A DNA stretch of 64,000 nt from JASHPR01 sp963833885 (GTDB lineage Bacteria > Actinomycetota > Actinomycetes > Streptosporangiales > Streptosporangiaceae), in assembly GCA_963833885.1 (NCBI GenBank), contig CAWHZU010000023.1, positions 248,001 to 312,000 on the forward strand. The letters are read 5' to 3'. Positions 1 to 8,074 of this stretch are shown here, piece after piece; position 1 is the stretch's first letter; every line of letters begins with the position of its first letter. The translations under genes were made by a program, and so were the position numbers. The notes below the pieces were generated by a model. The model was given only the letters and a program-made list of their open reading frames with translations. It had not been told where the DNA came from and made no database searches.

Positions 1-359
1 CCGACGACGACGGCCGAGGCCGCCATCGGCATGGAGCGGAAGCGGTCGGTGACCCCCCGGGCAGCGTCGGTGCTGACGACGGCCAGGGTGGCGCCGATCC
101 CGAACACCATCGTCATGGCGAACATGCCAGGCATGAGAAAGTCGCGGTAATCACCGCCACCCGGCACGGTCATGGCTCCGCCCAGCAGGTAGCCGAACAT
201 CAGCACGATCATGACGGGAAACAGCAGCGTGTTGGCGATCACCGCGCCTGGCTGCCGCGCCCAGTGGGTCAGGTCGCGGCCGGTGATGACCCAGGCGTCC
301 ATGACTGCCCACCCCAGCCGGGAGCGGACTGTCCGCGGGATCACTGGTGTGACAGTCAT
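1..359 (-). CDS. ABC-2 type transporter permease, DrrB-like (partial, runs off left edge)
   Basis: This is the N-terminal ~119 residues of an integral membrane subunit of a drug/lipid-type ABC exporter. It begins with a short cytoplasmic stretch (MTVTPVIPRTVRSRLGW), then a hydrophobic segment with LLFPVMIVLMFGYLLGGAM, and the family-typical 'DRFRSMPMA' loop is near the left edge. The ATG at 359-357 overlaps the stop of the ATPase gene as ATGA, so the two are translationally coupled. The C-terminal half lies outside the window. Family assignment rests on the N-terminal pattern and the adjacent DrrA-like ATPase. The substrate is unknown. Confidence 0.85.
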   Translation of the reverse strand, partial: MTVTPVIPRTVRSRLGWAVMDAWVITGRDLTHWARQPGAVIANTLLFPVMIVLMFGYLLGGAMTVPGGGDYRDFLMPGMFAMTMVFGIGATLAVVSTDAARGVTDRFRSMPMAASAVVV

Positions 360-1351
360 GGCGTGCTTACCTCCGCCGGCTGGGCGGGCGATCCTGAGGC
401 GGTGTCGTCAGCTGGCTGCTGGCCGGTCAGATGCAGGAACGCTTCATCCAGGGTGGGCCGGCGCACGGCGATGTCTTCTGCGGTGATGTTTTCGTCTTGC
501 AGCGAGCGGATGATATGGGTCAGGGCGGCGAGGCGATCGGTGACCGGGACGCTGAGTCCCCGGGTGTCATGATCGAGGCTCACCTCAGCGCCGAGCCGAA
601 CCTGCAGGAGCCTGGCCGCTGGAATCAGATCGCCGGCTTCGCGCAGCACGACATCGATCCGGTCCCCGCCGGTCAGCGACTTCAGTTCGTCCGGGCTGCC
701 GGCCGCGACGACGCGGCCGGCAGCGATAACTGAGATGGCGTCGGCAAGCTGATCGGCCTCCTCCAGGTACTGCGTGGTGAGCAGCACAGTTGTGCCGGCA
801 GCCGCCAGCGCACGGATCGACTCCCAGACCTCGTTGCGGCCATGCGGATCGAGCCCGGCGGTGGGCTCGTCGAGGAACAGGACGCGCGGGGCCACGATGA
901 AGCTCGCGGCCAGGTCGAGCCTGCGGCGCATGCCGCCCGAATACTGCCTGACCGGCTTGCTGCCAGCGCTGGCCAGGCCGAACTGGCCGAGCAGTTCGTC
1001 AGCCCGGCGCCGCGCGACATTTGCGGGCAGGTGGTACAGGCGCCCGAACATCACCAGGTTCTGGCGGCCAGAGAGAATCTCATCCACGGCGGCGTTCTGC
1101 CCGGCCAGCCCGATGCGGGCGCGCACCTGGTCCGGCTGGCTGGTCACATCGAACCCGGCGACCTCGGCCCGCCCGGAATCGGGGCACAGCAGGGTCGCAA
1201 GAACCCGGACGGTGGTGGTCTTGCCCGCCCCGTTCGGTCCCAGCAGGCCATACACAGTGCCCTCCGGGGCGACCATGCCGAACCCGTTGAGCGCGGTCAC
1301 TTTCCCATAGCGCTTGCAGAGGTCCTCGCACACGATGGCAGGAGCATTCAA
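356..1351 (-). CDS. ABC transporter ATP-binding protein, DrrA/daunorubicin-resistance type
   Basis: This 331-residue cytoplasmic ATPase should energise export with the overlapping permease. Walker A is GPNGAGKTTT (about residues 38-47), the signature is YSGGMRRRLDLA (~139-150), Walker B is LFLDEPTAGLDP, and the H-loop position is substituted as LLTTQYLEEAD, as is usual in DrrA proteins. The DrrA-type C-terminal domain ends in the conserved 'RRPTLDEAFLHLTG'. The start is a TTG at 1351-1349. The gene is divergent from a damaged TetR gene with a palindromic site between them, so TetR-type repression is likely. It closely resembles the second DrrAB set at 48.6-50.4 kb. The exported substrate cannot be told. 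Confidence 0.92.
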   Translation of the reverse strand: MNAPAIVCEDLCKRYGKVTALNGFGMVAPEGTVYGLLGPNGAGKTTTVRVLATLLCPDSGRAEVAGFDVTSQPDQVRARIGLAGQNAAVDEILSGRQNLVMFGRLYHLPANVARRRADELLGQFGLASAGSKPVRQYSGGMRRRLDLAASFIVAPRVLFLDEPTAGLDPHGRNEVWESIRALAAAGTTVLLTTQYLEEADQLADAISVIAAGRVVAAGSPDELKSLTGGDRIDVVLREAGDLIPAARLLQVRLGAEVSLDHDTRGLSVPVTDRLAALTHIIRSLQDENITAEDIAVRRPTLDEAFLHLTGQQPADDTASGSPAQPAEVSTP

Positions 1352-1369
1352 GATGCGAACCTCAACTCT

Positions 1370-1406
1370 CTACAGTGTATGCAGTTTTAAATACTGTACG
1401 CTGTAG
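1370..1406. promoter_or_regulatory. Putative TetR operator between exporter and regulator
   Basis: An interrupted inverted repeat has outer arms CTACAG (1370-1375) and CTGTAG (1401-1406) and inner arms CAGT (1382-1385) and ACTG (1393-1396) around an AT-rich TTTAAAT core. It fills most of the gap between the divergent ATPase and TetR starts, where an auto-regulatory operator would be expected. The regulator assignment is inferred from position. Confidence 0.6.
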
Positions 1407-1435
1407 GGAGTTCGAGGGCAAGGACGGACCGGGAT

Positions 1436-2198
1436 TTGTCCACTGAGTACAGCGGCAGCGGAGACCCGCAGCGCACGATCGACCTGCTGTGGGGGGTACA
1501 GCGCCGCCGCCGGGGACCCAAGCCCAGCCTGAGCGGAGACCAGGTCGTGACCACGGCGACCCAGATCGCCGACCGGGATGGGCTCGGCGGGCTGTCCATG
1601 CGCCGGCTCGCAGACGAACTCGGCATCACCGCCATGTCCCTCTACGGCTACGTGCCCAGCAAAGCCGAGCTGCTTGACGTCATGGCCGACCGCGCGTACG
1701 CCGAGATTCCGGTCCCCGACCTCCCCGCCAGGCCGTGGCGGGCCAAGCTCGCCGCACTCGGCGAACAGCACTGGGCGCTCCTGCTGTCCCACCCATGGCT
1801 CTCTGCAGATCGCCGCCAGCCTGCCGCTCCTGGGCCCTCACCTGACCGCGTTTTATGACGCTGAACTCGCCGCCGTGGACGGGCTCGGCCTTACCGACAT
1901 CGACATGGACCTCGTCGTCAGCCTCCTGGACGACTACGTCCGCGGGGCTGCCCGGGGAGCCGTCGAGGCAGCCGAAGCCCCCGGCCGCACCGGCATCTCT
2001 GACCAGCAGTGGTGGCAAACTTACGGCCCCTTGCTCGGCGCCGTCCTCGACCCGGCCCGCTACCCGACAGCGATCCGGGTAGGCGCCGCCGCAGGCGCCG
2101 AGTACGGCGCCGCCCACGACCCAGCCCGTTCCTTCACGTTCGGCCTGCAGCGCATCATCGACGGCATCGAGGCCTTCATCACCGAAGCTTCCCGCTGA
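1436..2198 (+). pseudogene. TetR-family regulator with a +1 frameshift
   Basis: The N-terminal half is in one frame from the TTG at 1436. It is a typical TetR HTH with GGLSMRRLADELGITAMSLY and the YxPSKAELLDVM helix. After HPWL (near 1800) the frame breaks. The effector-binding domain (LQIAASLPLLGPHL onward to ITEASR) continues one base later and stops at 2198. Removing one base in the CTCTCTG run near 1800 restores WLLQIA, so the lesion is a single-base excess. The gene is divergent from the DrrAB-like exporter and would be its repressor. It may be a sequencing error or a recently inactivated repressor; in the latter case the exporter would be derepressed. The start codon is uncertain. Confidence 0.8.
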
Positions 2199-2248
2199 GG
2201 CGATCCGATCACCGAGGCCTGCACTGCGCGGAGCCGCTCGCCGCGCGG

Positions 2249-3436
2249 TTACGGGGCTGTCCAGTCGACGACCTGCGCGCCGGCCCTCATCAGGATCTTG
2301 GGCGGGGCCAGCCGCAGCATGGCGTTGCGCACCGACTGCCGCCAGCCGCCGCCGAGATCGGCGCCGATCCGCGCGGTCACCACTGCCAGCCGGGCGATCT
2401 TCTGGCACCGGGGTCTGCGCGCCTGGTCGAAGTCGGCCAGCGCGCTGCCCAGGTCGGCGCCGTCACGGACCGGCGCGCCGATCAGCCGCCCAACGCAGAC
2501 GCCGTCCTCCAGGGCGGTGGACGCCCCGCCGCCCACCGTGGGCAGCGCCGCGTGCGCCGCGTCGCCGACCATGACCACCCGGCCGCGGAAGTAGGTGTGC
2601 AGCCCGCCCGGCAGGTAGTAGACGTCGTGGCGCATCAGCTGGTCCGCCGTTGTCGCCGCGACTATGGCGCGGATCTGCGGGGACCAGCCGGCGAAGCGAT
2701 CCCGGGCGGCGGCCAGCTCGTCGCCGAACGACGCCCCCTCGGGATGCCGGAAGTACCCGAACCAGTAGAGCTCGCGGTCGCTGACCCGCATGAATCCGAA
2801 CTCGGTTTCAGGCCCCCACACCTCGACCAGCCGGCCGTCGGCGCTGGTGTCCGGGATCACCGCGCGCCAGCACGTGCTGCCGCTGTAGCGGGCAGGGGCA
2901 CCGGGGAACAGCTGCGCCCGGACGGCGCTGCGGACCCCGTCGGCGGCCACGACCAGGTCGGACGTCCGCCTCCGGGCCTCAACTTCGGTCCGCCAGGTCA
3001 CTCGTGCCAGCTCGCCGCGCACGTGGCCAGTCCGAACCTCGATGACCTCGGCCCCGTTGATCAGCTCGACGCCGGCTGCCCTGGCCGTATCCAGCACCGC
3101 GGCGTGCAGGCGCTGGCGGTGCAGGCCCCAGATCGTGGTCACCTTGCGAAGGCTGGGGACGTCGGGGATCCGCATCAGCCAGCGGCCGTCGGGGCCCTGA
3201 TAGCCCGCGGTCGAGGTCTGGTACCCGGCGTCGCGGACCGCCTCGGCGGCCCCGATGGCCCCGAGCGCCGTCATCCCGTTGCCGGTGATCGCGATACCCG
3301 CGCCCACCTCGCCAAACTCCGGCGCCCGCTCCAGCACGGTGGCCTGCCATCCGGCCTGGGCCAGGGACACCGCCGAGGCAAGCCCGGCGACTCCGCCGCC
3401 GACCACAGTCGCCGTCCGCACCTCAGCCACCGGCAC
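2249..3436 (-). CDS. FAD-dependent aromatic monooxygenase (PHBH/salicylate-hydroxylase family)
   Basis: This 395-residue group-A flavoprotein hydroxylase has an N-terminal Rossmann motif VVGGGVAGLASAVSLAQAG (residues ~12-30), a DG-type segment VVAADGVRSAVR mid-protein, and the C-terminal FAD site VVMVGDAAHAALPTVGGGA followed by ALEDG. Family members use NAD(P)H and O2 to hydroxylate aromatic or related substrates. The substrate here is unknown. It is monocistronic: the next genes upstream are the vapC stump and VapB-like gene on the same strand. A TACTAC/GTAGTA inverted repeat lies about 60 bases upstream. Length is normal for the family and both ends look intact. Confidence 0.9.
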   Translation of the reverse strand: MPVAEVRTATVVGGGVAGLASAVSLAQAGWQATVLERAPEFGEVGAGIAITGNGMTALGAIGAAEAVRDAGYQTSTAGYQGPDGRWLMRIPDVPSLRKVTTIWGLHRQRLHAAVLDTARAAGVELINGAEVIEVRTGHVRGELARVTWRTEVEARRRTSDLVVAADGVRSAVRAQLFPGAPARYSGSTCWRAVIPDTSADGRLVEVWGPETEFGFMRVSDRELYWFGYFRHPEGASFGDELAAARDRFAGWSPQIRAIVAATTADQLMRHDVYYLPGGLHTYFRGRVVMVGDAAHAALPTVGGGASTALEDGVCVGRLIGAPVRDGADLGSALADFDQARRPRCQKIARLAVVTARIGADLGGGWRQSVRNAMLRLAPPKILMRAGAQVVDWTAP

Positions 3437-3466
3437 TCACCCCGTTCAGGCAACACGTGCGATCGG

Positions 3467-3574
3467 TCATCCGTGCCACAGTCGAGATATCGTACTACGT
3501 CTTGTAGTAGTTGGACCCCGGTCACCGCGGTCGACGGCCACCATCGCGCCTGCGTCCAGGATCAGCGCGCTCAC
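3467..3574 (-). pseudogene. Truncated VapC-type PIN toxin
   Basis: The GTG at 3574-3572 overlaps the stop of the upstream antitoxin gene (GTGA), the usual toxin-antitoxin coupling. The reading begins VSALILDAGAMVAVDRGDR, which matches the first strand and catalytic Asp region of PIN-domain VapC toxins. It then runs into unrelated sequence and a stop at 3467 after 35 codons. The remaining ~100 residues of a PIN domain, with its other acidic residues, are missing. The ORF is below usual gene-finder limits. What is left cannot be an active nuclease. Confidence 0.65.
3493..3509. promoter_or_regulatory. Inverted repeat upstream of the monooxygenase
   Basis: TACTAC and GTAGTA arms with a 5-base spacer lie inside the degenerate tail of the vapC stump, about 57 bases before the monooxygenase start. 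It could be an operator for an unlinked regulator. Evidence is the palindrome and position only. Confidence 0.35.
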
Positions 3575-3822
3575 ACGCGGTCGCTGTCGGCCATGCCAAG
3601 TTCACGTTCGGCATTAGCCAGTTCCTCAGCGGTCAACACTCCGTGCTGCGCTTCCCAGCCATCAAGGAACTCAGCCAGCGCGTCCGCACGCAGCTTGCTC
3701 GCCGCCGCCTCGGCCAGCCAGGACGACACTGGCTTGCCCGCCTGGGCTGCAGCGGAGCGCACTGCATCGCCCAACTCCGGATCGAACGAGATACTCAATT
3801 TGTCGACCTTCACAGCCCACAT
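3571..3822 (-). CDS. VapB-like ribbon-helix-helix antitoxin (orphan)
   Basis: This 83-residue protein begins MWAVKVDKLSISFDPELGD. The short beta strand KLSISFD followed by two helices (GDAVRSAAAQAG, PVSSWLAEAAASKLR) is the MetJ/Arc (RHH) DNA-binding pattern of VapB-type antitoxins. The acidic C-terminal tail (LTAEELANAERELGMAD) would wrap the toxin. The start is the ATG at 3822, directly next to a perfect 8-bp inverted repeat that fits an autoregulatory operator. A start at the GTG three codons later is possible. Its toxin partner downstream is reduced to a stump, so this is an orphan antitoxin. Confidence 0.75.
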   Translation of the reverse strand: MWAVKVDKLSISFDPELGDAVRSAAAQAGKPVSSWLAEAAASKLRADALAEFLDGWEAQHGVLTAEELANAERELGMADSDRV

Positions 3823-3851
3823 CCTACCGCAGTAGTACGTACCGCGGTAGG
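3823..3851. promoter_or_regulatory. Probable autoregulatory operator of the VapB-like gene
   Basis: A perfect inverted repeat CCTACCGC (3823-3830) / GCGGTAGG (3844-3851), with an inner GTAGTACGTAC-like symmetric core, abuts the antitoxin start codon. RHH antitoxins commonly repress at palindromes in this position. The partner is inferred. Confidence 0.55.
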
Positions 3852-3875
3852 AACGCTTATCGCGCCGCGGCTGGC

Positions 3876-4385
3876 TCAGTGGCGGGGGAGGTCGGCGGCG
3901 AGGATCTGCTCGCGGAGGATGTCGGCGTGGCCGGCGTGGCGGGCGAGCTCCTCGACCATGTGCACGTACACCCAGCGCAGCGTCAGCGGGCCGCGCCGGT
4001 TGTGCAGCACAAGGTCGTCGAGGCCGTACCCGGCGGCGGCCGCCCGGGACTCCTCGCACGCGGCGGCGAAATCCAGGGCGATCGACGCGATGCTGTCGTC
4101 TGGGGCGAGCCGGAAGCTGTCGTCGGCGTCCTCCGGCAGGCCGAGCTCGGCGCGGGTGCGGCCGAGCAGCGAAAACTGGAACCACATGCGCTCGACATAG
4201 GTGGCGTGCTTGACCAGGCCCAGCACGGTGGTCAGCGAGGGCACCAGGCTCCGGCGCGCCTGTTCCTCGGTCAGGCCGTCGAGCGTGGCGGCCAGTTCCG
4301 ACCGGTTGTCGTCAAGGAACGCCTCGAGCTGCTCGCGCTCGGAGCCGATCAGGGTGCTCTCGCTGAGAAGGGGCTGTTCGGTCAC
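3876..4385 (-). CDS. DinB/DUF664-family protein
   Basis: This 169-residue four-helix protein of the DinB superfamily contains the helix LEAFLDDNRSELAATLDGLT, the KHATYVERMWFQ segment with a metal-ligand His, and a C-terminal VHMVEELARHAGHADILRE helix. The last has the paired His positions (HxxEExARHxGHxD) that bind metal in this family. Actinobacterial members of this type include mycothiol-dependent transferases; whether this one uses mycothiol is unknown. It is a single gene with no clear operon partner. Confidence 0.85.
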   Translation of the reverse strand: MTEQPLLSESTLIGSEREQLEAFLDDNRSELAATLDGLTEEQARRSLVPSLTTVLGLVKHATYVERMWFQFSLLGRTRAELGLPEDADDSFRLAPDDSIASIALDFAAACEESRAAAAGYGLDDLVLHNRRGPLTLRWVYVHMVEELARHAGHADILREQILAADLPRH

Positions 4386-4422
4386 GGCAAAACCTTAGCG
4401 GCACCGTCTGGCTGGGCGGCAG

Positions 4423-5178
4423 TTACTTGGATTGCTCCACGCTGTTGCGCATCTTGATCATCAGGCTGTCCGCGGTCGCGGTCGACACGGGCCCGCCGAT
4501 GGCAGAAGACCTGATGAGGAGATCGCCCACCGTCGAGTTCGTGGACCACTGGCAGAACGTCAGAATCGACGATTTCGCGCACTCGGCAACGCCACCGTGC
4601 GGCCCGGCGTTGACGCTCACGACGCGTGAATCCGGATAGCTCTTGAGCACGATCTGCTGGTTGAACTTGCCGTTGAACCCGAGGAACAAGACCAGCGTCC
4701 CCAGCTCCCCTTTCTGGTAGGCGGCGCTGACCGAGGAGGTCAGCGAGCCGTACCCGGGCACCTTGGTGATGGCGGACCTGGCGCCGGAGACGTCAGAACC
4801 CAGCCCGTCGGTGACGAGGGGATCCGTGCTGCGCGACAGGCCCGCGGCGGTGCTCGGTGCGGTCAGTTTCCACGAATGGTTTTCGTGCTGGTAGACGACC
4901 ACTGAAGCCGCGATGATCACGACGATGACAATGGCGGCACTGATCCCAAGCCGCCGGAAGATCCTTCGCCGCGGCGACTGCGGCGGAAACCCGCCCATGC
5001 CCGGCATGCCGGACCACTGCGGTCCGGGGTAGCCGGACCCCGGCGGCTGCCCGTAGCCCTGCCCGGGACCTGGCGGAGGGATGTAACTGGGTTGCGGCGG
5101 CTGCGGGCCAGGAGGCACCTGGCCCGGGTCCCCAGTCCAGCCGCCAGACCCTTCCGGAGGTGGATTCCAATTGCTCAT
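4423..5178 (-). CDS. Proline/glycine-rich single-pass membrane protein, function unknown
   Basis: The 251-residue protein has three parts: a disordered cytoplasmic N-terminus rich in Pro, Gly and Gln (residues ~1-68), a basic stop (PRRRIFRRLG) with one transmembrane helix (ISAAIVIVVIIAASVVVY, ~76-94), and an extracytoplasmic domain of ~155 residues. The exported part contains two Cys residues (VAEC and LTFCQW) that could form a disulfide. This topology is common in actinobacterial surface proteins of unknown role. The ATG at 5178 fits well. No enzymatic motif was recognised. Confidence 0.8.
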   Translation of the reverse strand: MSNWNPPPEGSGGWTGDPGQVPPGPQPPQPSYIPPPGPGQGYGQPPGSGYPGPQWSGMPGMGGFPPQSPRRRIFRRLGISAAIVIVVIIAASVVVYQHENHSWKLTAPSTAAGLSRSTDPLVTDGLGSDVSGARSAITKVPGYGSLTSSVSAAYQKGELGTLVLFLGFNGKFNQQIVLKSYPDSRVVSVNAGPHGGVAECAKSSILTFCQWSTNSTVGDLLIRSSAIGGPVSTATADSLMIKMRNSVEQSK

Positions 5179-5263
5179 CCGCGTTGCCCCCTACGACGTT
5201 TGCGCGCTTCGCAACATCTTTCCGGAATATCCGTGATTAGGGTAGGCAGACGGCGAGCTTCGG

Positions 5264-6097
5264 TTACGGCAGGTCGCCGCGGCGGGCGACGCCGCAGTAG
5301 AAGCCGCGCGACCCGTCGGTGTCCGCGGCCTCGAGGTCCACGGCGCCCCACAGGCCCGCGTAGGTGACCGCGGGCTCCGCGTCTTCGTACGGCGAGACCA
5401 GCTCCAGGCCCTCGAAGAACCGCGCCACTTCGGCCCTCGTGCGCGCGTGGACGGTCGCGGTGGACTTCGCCATCGTTTCCGCGGTGGCCTGCGTCTGGGC
5501 CGGCGGCAGGTTCTCGTCGGTGCCGTGCGACAGCGCCAGGTAGCTGCCGATCGGCACCGCGGCCATGTACTGCGCCACCAGGCCCCACGGGTCCTCTTCG
5601 TCGGGCACGAAGTGCATGACGTCGGTCAGCAGGATCCCGGCCGGCTCGGCGAGGTCGATCAGCCGCAGCAGGTCCGGATTGCTCAGCAGCGCCTTCGGGT
5701 CGCGCAGGTCAGCCAGTATCACCGCCGTCGTGCCGTCCGCGTCGAGCAGCGCGCCGGCGTGCGCGGCCACCATCGGGTCGTTGTCCACGTACACCACGCG
5801 GGCTTCCGGGTCGATCCTGTGCACCGACTCGTGGGTGTTGTTCTGCGTCGGCAGGCCCGACCCGATGTCGAGGAACTGCCGGATGCCGTGATTAGCCATC
5901 CAGACGGCCGCGCGGCCGTGGAAGCCGCGGTTGGCCCACAGCGCGTCGGCGACGTCGGGGATGCGGGACCTCAGGTACTCCGCGGCTTCCCGGTCGGCCG
6001 GAAAGTTGTTCGTGCCGCCCAGGAAGTAGTCGTACAGGCGCGCCGGGCTCGGCCTGGTGGGGTCGACGCCGGGGGGGACGTCGGCAAGCTCACTCAT
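5264..6097 (-). CDS. SAM-dependent methyltransferase, DUF574 (Methyltransf_19) family
   Basis: The 277-residue protein opens with the DUF574 hallmark DPTRPSPARLYDYFLGG followed by NNFPADREAA. It has the SAM-binding loop FLDIGSGLPTQNNTHE, the acidic residue in VVYVDNDPMV, and LTDVMHFVPDEEDP. The start at 6097 is preferred over an upstream in-frame extension to 6259 because AGAGAGG lies five bases before the ATG and homologous proteins begin near here. The family is very abundant in actinomycetes and mostly uncharacterised; substrates are unknown. The flanking gaps hold no obvious partner. Confidence 0.9.
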   Translation of the reverse strand: MSELADVPPGVDPTRPSPARLYDYFLGGTNNFPADREAAEYLRSRIPDVADALWANRGFHGRAAVWMANHGIRQFLDIGSGLPTQNNTHESVHRIDPEARVVYVDNDPMVAAHAGALLDADGTTAVILADLRDPKALLSNPDLLRLIDLAEPAGILLTDVMHFVPDEEDPWGLVAQYMAAVPIGSYLALSHGTDENLPPAQTQATAETMAKSTATVHARTRAEVARFFEGLELVSPYEDAEPAVTYAGLWGAVDLEAADTDGSRGFYCGVARRGDLP

Positions 6098-6304
6098 ATC
6101 AGCCTCTCTGTTCGGCCCAGGCTGGAATGCGCCCTGTCCCCCAATCAAGAGTCTGGCACGACCGGCGCGGTAAACGGCGCCGAGCATGCGGCAAGGGTCC
6201 TGTTTCGTGGAGGGCGGGCAGCAATGACGGCTACTGCGATAAGGAATGGTATGCGCCACCGGTTCGCGGTCTCAGCCGGCCCCGGCAAGCGGCCCTGCCC
6301 GCTT

Positions 6305-6778
6305 TCATCGCTTGGCTTTCGGCCGCTCGGTCGCCAGCTTCGCCGCTGCCATACCGCGGTTGGCGAGCGCGTCGGCGCGCTCGTTGCCGGGGTTTCCGGC
6401 GTGGCCTTTGACCCAGCGCCAGTCCACGTCGTGGCGCTCCATCGCGGCCTCGAGCCGCTGCCACAGGTCGGCGTTCTTGACCGGCTGCTTGGCAGCCGTC
6501 TTCCAGCCATTGCGCTTCCAGGTCGGCAGCCATTTGGTGACGCCATTGCGGACGTACGTGCTGTCGGTGTGCAGCCGGACCGTGGCCGGCCTGGTCAGGT
6601 TTTCCAGCGCCTGGATCGCGGCCATGAGCTCCATGCGGTTGTTGGTGGTCGGCGCCGGTTCGCCGCCGAAGAGCTCCTTCTCGTGGCCGCGGTAGAGCAG
6701 CACGGCTCCCCACCCGCCCGGTCCCGGGTTGCCGCTGCACGCGCCGTCGGTGTAGATCTCCACAGCCTCGCCTGGCAT
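6305..6778 (-). CDS. rnhA: Ribonuclease HI
   Basis: This cytoplasmic enzyme of 157 residues cleaves the RNA strand of RNA-DNA hybrids (R-loops, primers) with two Mg ions. All four carboxylates are visible: Asp in IYTDGACSGNPGPGGWGAVL (start of strand 1), Glu in NNRMELMAAI, Asp in LHTDSTYVRNG, and Asp in NERADALANRG. The His loop is VKGHAGNPGNE. Length matches single-domain bacterial RNase HI. It is transcribed alone; 84 bases separate it from the DUF1269 gene start side. Confidence 0.97.
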   Translation of the reverse strand: MPGEAVEIYTDGACSGNPGPGGWGAVLLYRGHEKELFGGEPAPTTNNRMELMAAIQALENLTRPATVRLHTDSTYVRNGVTKWLPTWKRNGWKTAAKQPVKNADLWQRLEAAMERHDVDWRWVKGHAGNPGNERADALANRGMAAAKLATERPKAKR

Positions 6779-6862
6779 GCAGGCAAGGTACCGCGCCGCC
6801 CAGGGCGCTCGGGCGCACCAGCCGGAACGGGGCGCCGGGCGCCGGTTTGGCTCCCTCCGCTG

Positions 6863-7288
6863 CTAACCCTGCGGCGGGGCGTCCCCGTTGCCGAACACGC
6901 GCCGCACCTGGTCCTCCTGCTGCACCGAGAGGTCCGAGCGGATCAGCTCCATGCTCTGCCCCTCGAACGCCTTCGCCACGGCGGCGACCGTGGCATTTTG
7001 GCTCAGCAGCACCAGAGCCGACGTTCCCGGCGACATCTCGCCTTTCACCGAGTCGAGCGTCGGGTTGTCGATGTTGCCGTGCGCGATCTTCTTGGCGATC
7101 GACGAGAACGCGCCGCCCTGGCGGGTGACGTGCACGTCCGCCAAAGGCGCCCCCGCGTACCGCGGCCAGCGGAGCACCGCGGCATCCTCGACGTCGATCT
7201 GGTCCTGCTCATCCAGCCGCACCAGCCTGAGGACCGCGTCGTCCGCGCCCTCGGTATTGCTGAACCGCCACGCCGTCAGTGTGGCCAT
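6863..7288 (-). CDS. DUF1269-like small protein
   Basis: This is a 141-residue protein. The reading frame is open further upstream, but GGGAAGGGAA ending 8 bases before the ATG at 7288 and the sharp change in composition fix the start here. The N-terminus MATLTAWRFSNTEGADDAVL and the central GGAFSSIAKKIAHG segment resemble DUF1269 proteins, which are often stress-linked in actinobacteria. A C-terminal VLLSQNATVAAVAKAF strand-helix follows. It lacks the long glycine-rich membrane helices of classical DUF1269 proteins, so it is probably soluble. It is divergent from a DUF998 membrane-protein gene. Function is unknown. Confidence 0.72.
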   Translation of the reverse strand: MATLTAWRFSNTEGADDAVLRLVRLDEQDQIDVEDAAVLRWPRYAGAPLADVHVTRQGGAFSSIAKKIAHGNIDNPTLDSVKGEMSPGTSALVLLSQNATVAAVAKAFEGQSMELIRSDLSVQQEDQVRRVFGNGDAPPQG

Positions 7289-7409
7289 CGATAGGTTCCC
7301 TTCCCCCGTGATTTCCCCGTTGCCCGTTCTGTTCCCCAGGGGTCGGGCCGCACACCCGATCGATCCCGCCGCTGGAGCGCTGCGGCGGCGGCGGGTTACG
7401 GTAGTGCTC

Positions 7410-8060
7410 GTGCGCGGTGTGCCGTGGTGGGGCGTGGTCTCGTCGGCCGCGGCCCCGGTGCTGATGGTCACCGGGTGGACGGTTGCCGCCGGGCTGCAGA
7501 CGCACTCGTTCGACACGGTCTCCCAGCCCGTCAGCGCGCTGGCTGCGGTCGGCGCGACCGACCGGTGGGTGATGACGCTGACGTTCCTCGTGGTTGGCGC
7601 CTGTGACTGCGTCACCGCTCTGGCGCTCCGGCCGGCCAGGGTGGCGGGGCGGCTCACCCTGATCGCCGCGGCCGTGGCCGGCGTGCTGGTCTCGCTGAAC
7701 CCGGAGCGTCCCGGCGTCATGATGCCGGTGCCGCACATGATCTGGGCGGCCGCCGGGTGCCTCGCGCTGGTGGCCTGGCCTGCGGTGGCCGCACGGCGGG
7801 GGCCCTCGGTGCCATGGGCCCTGCGGCCCGCGATATCGGCTGGCGTCGCGGCGGTCCTGCTGGCTCTGCTGGCATGGTTCGCCACCGAACTGATCGCGTA
7901 CGGCGGGCAGGCGGGGCTGGCCGAGCGTGTCTTCGGCATTGCGCAGGGGCTGTGGCCGCTGGTGGTGGTCATATCCTGCCGTCGCGCCGCCGCCAGCAGC
8001 ATCCCCGGCCTGACCCAGCAGGCTGCACGACCGGCGCTCGAGTCCGCGGCCGGTGATTAG
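7410..8060 (+). CDS. DUF998 family integral membrane protein
   Basis: About 216 residues with six predicted hydrophobic segments: VVSSAAAPVLMVTGWTVAA, WVMTLTFLVVGACDCVTAL, LTLIAAAVAGVLVSL, MIWAAAGCLALVAWP, ISAGVAAVLLALLAWF and GIAQGLWPLVVVIS. The QPVSALA motif after the first helix and the loop HxI/W-AAxG are DUF998-like. The start is taken at the GTG at 7410 (VRGVPWWG); the GTG at 7404 is an alternative, and no strong ribosome site is seen, so the exact start is uncertain. Function is unknown. The stop lies 15 bases from the convergent next gene. Confidence 0.78.
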   Translation: MRGVPWWGVVSSAAAPVLMVTGWTVAAGLQTHSFDTVSQPVSALAAVGATDRWVMTLTFLVVGACDCVTALALRPARVAGRLTLIAAAVAGVLVSLNPERPGVMMPVPHMIWAAAGCLALVAWPAVAARRGPSVPWALRPAISAGVAAVLLALLAWFATELIAYGGQAGLAERVFGIAQGLWPLVVVISCRRAAASSIPGLTQQAARPALESAAGD

Positions 8061-8074
8061 GCCCGCTGACAGCG

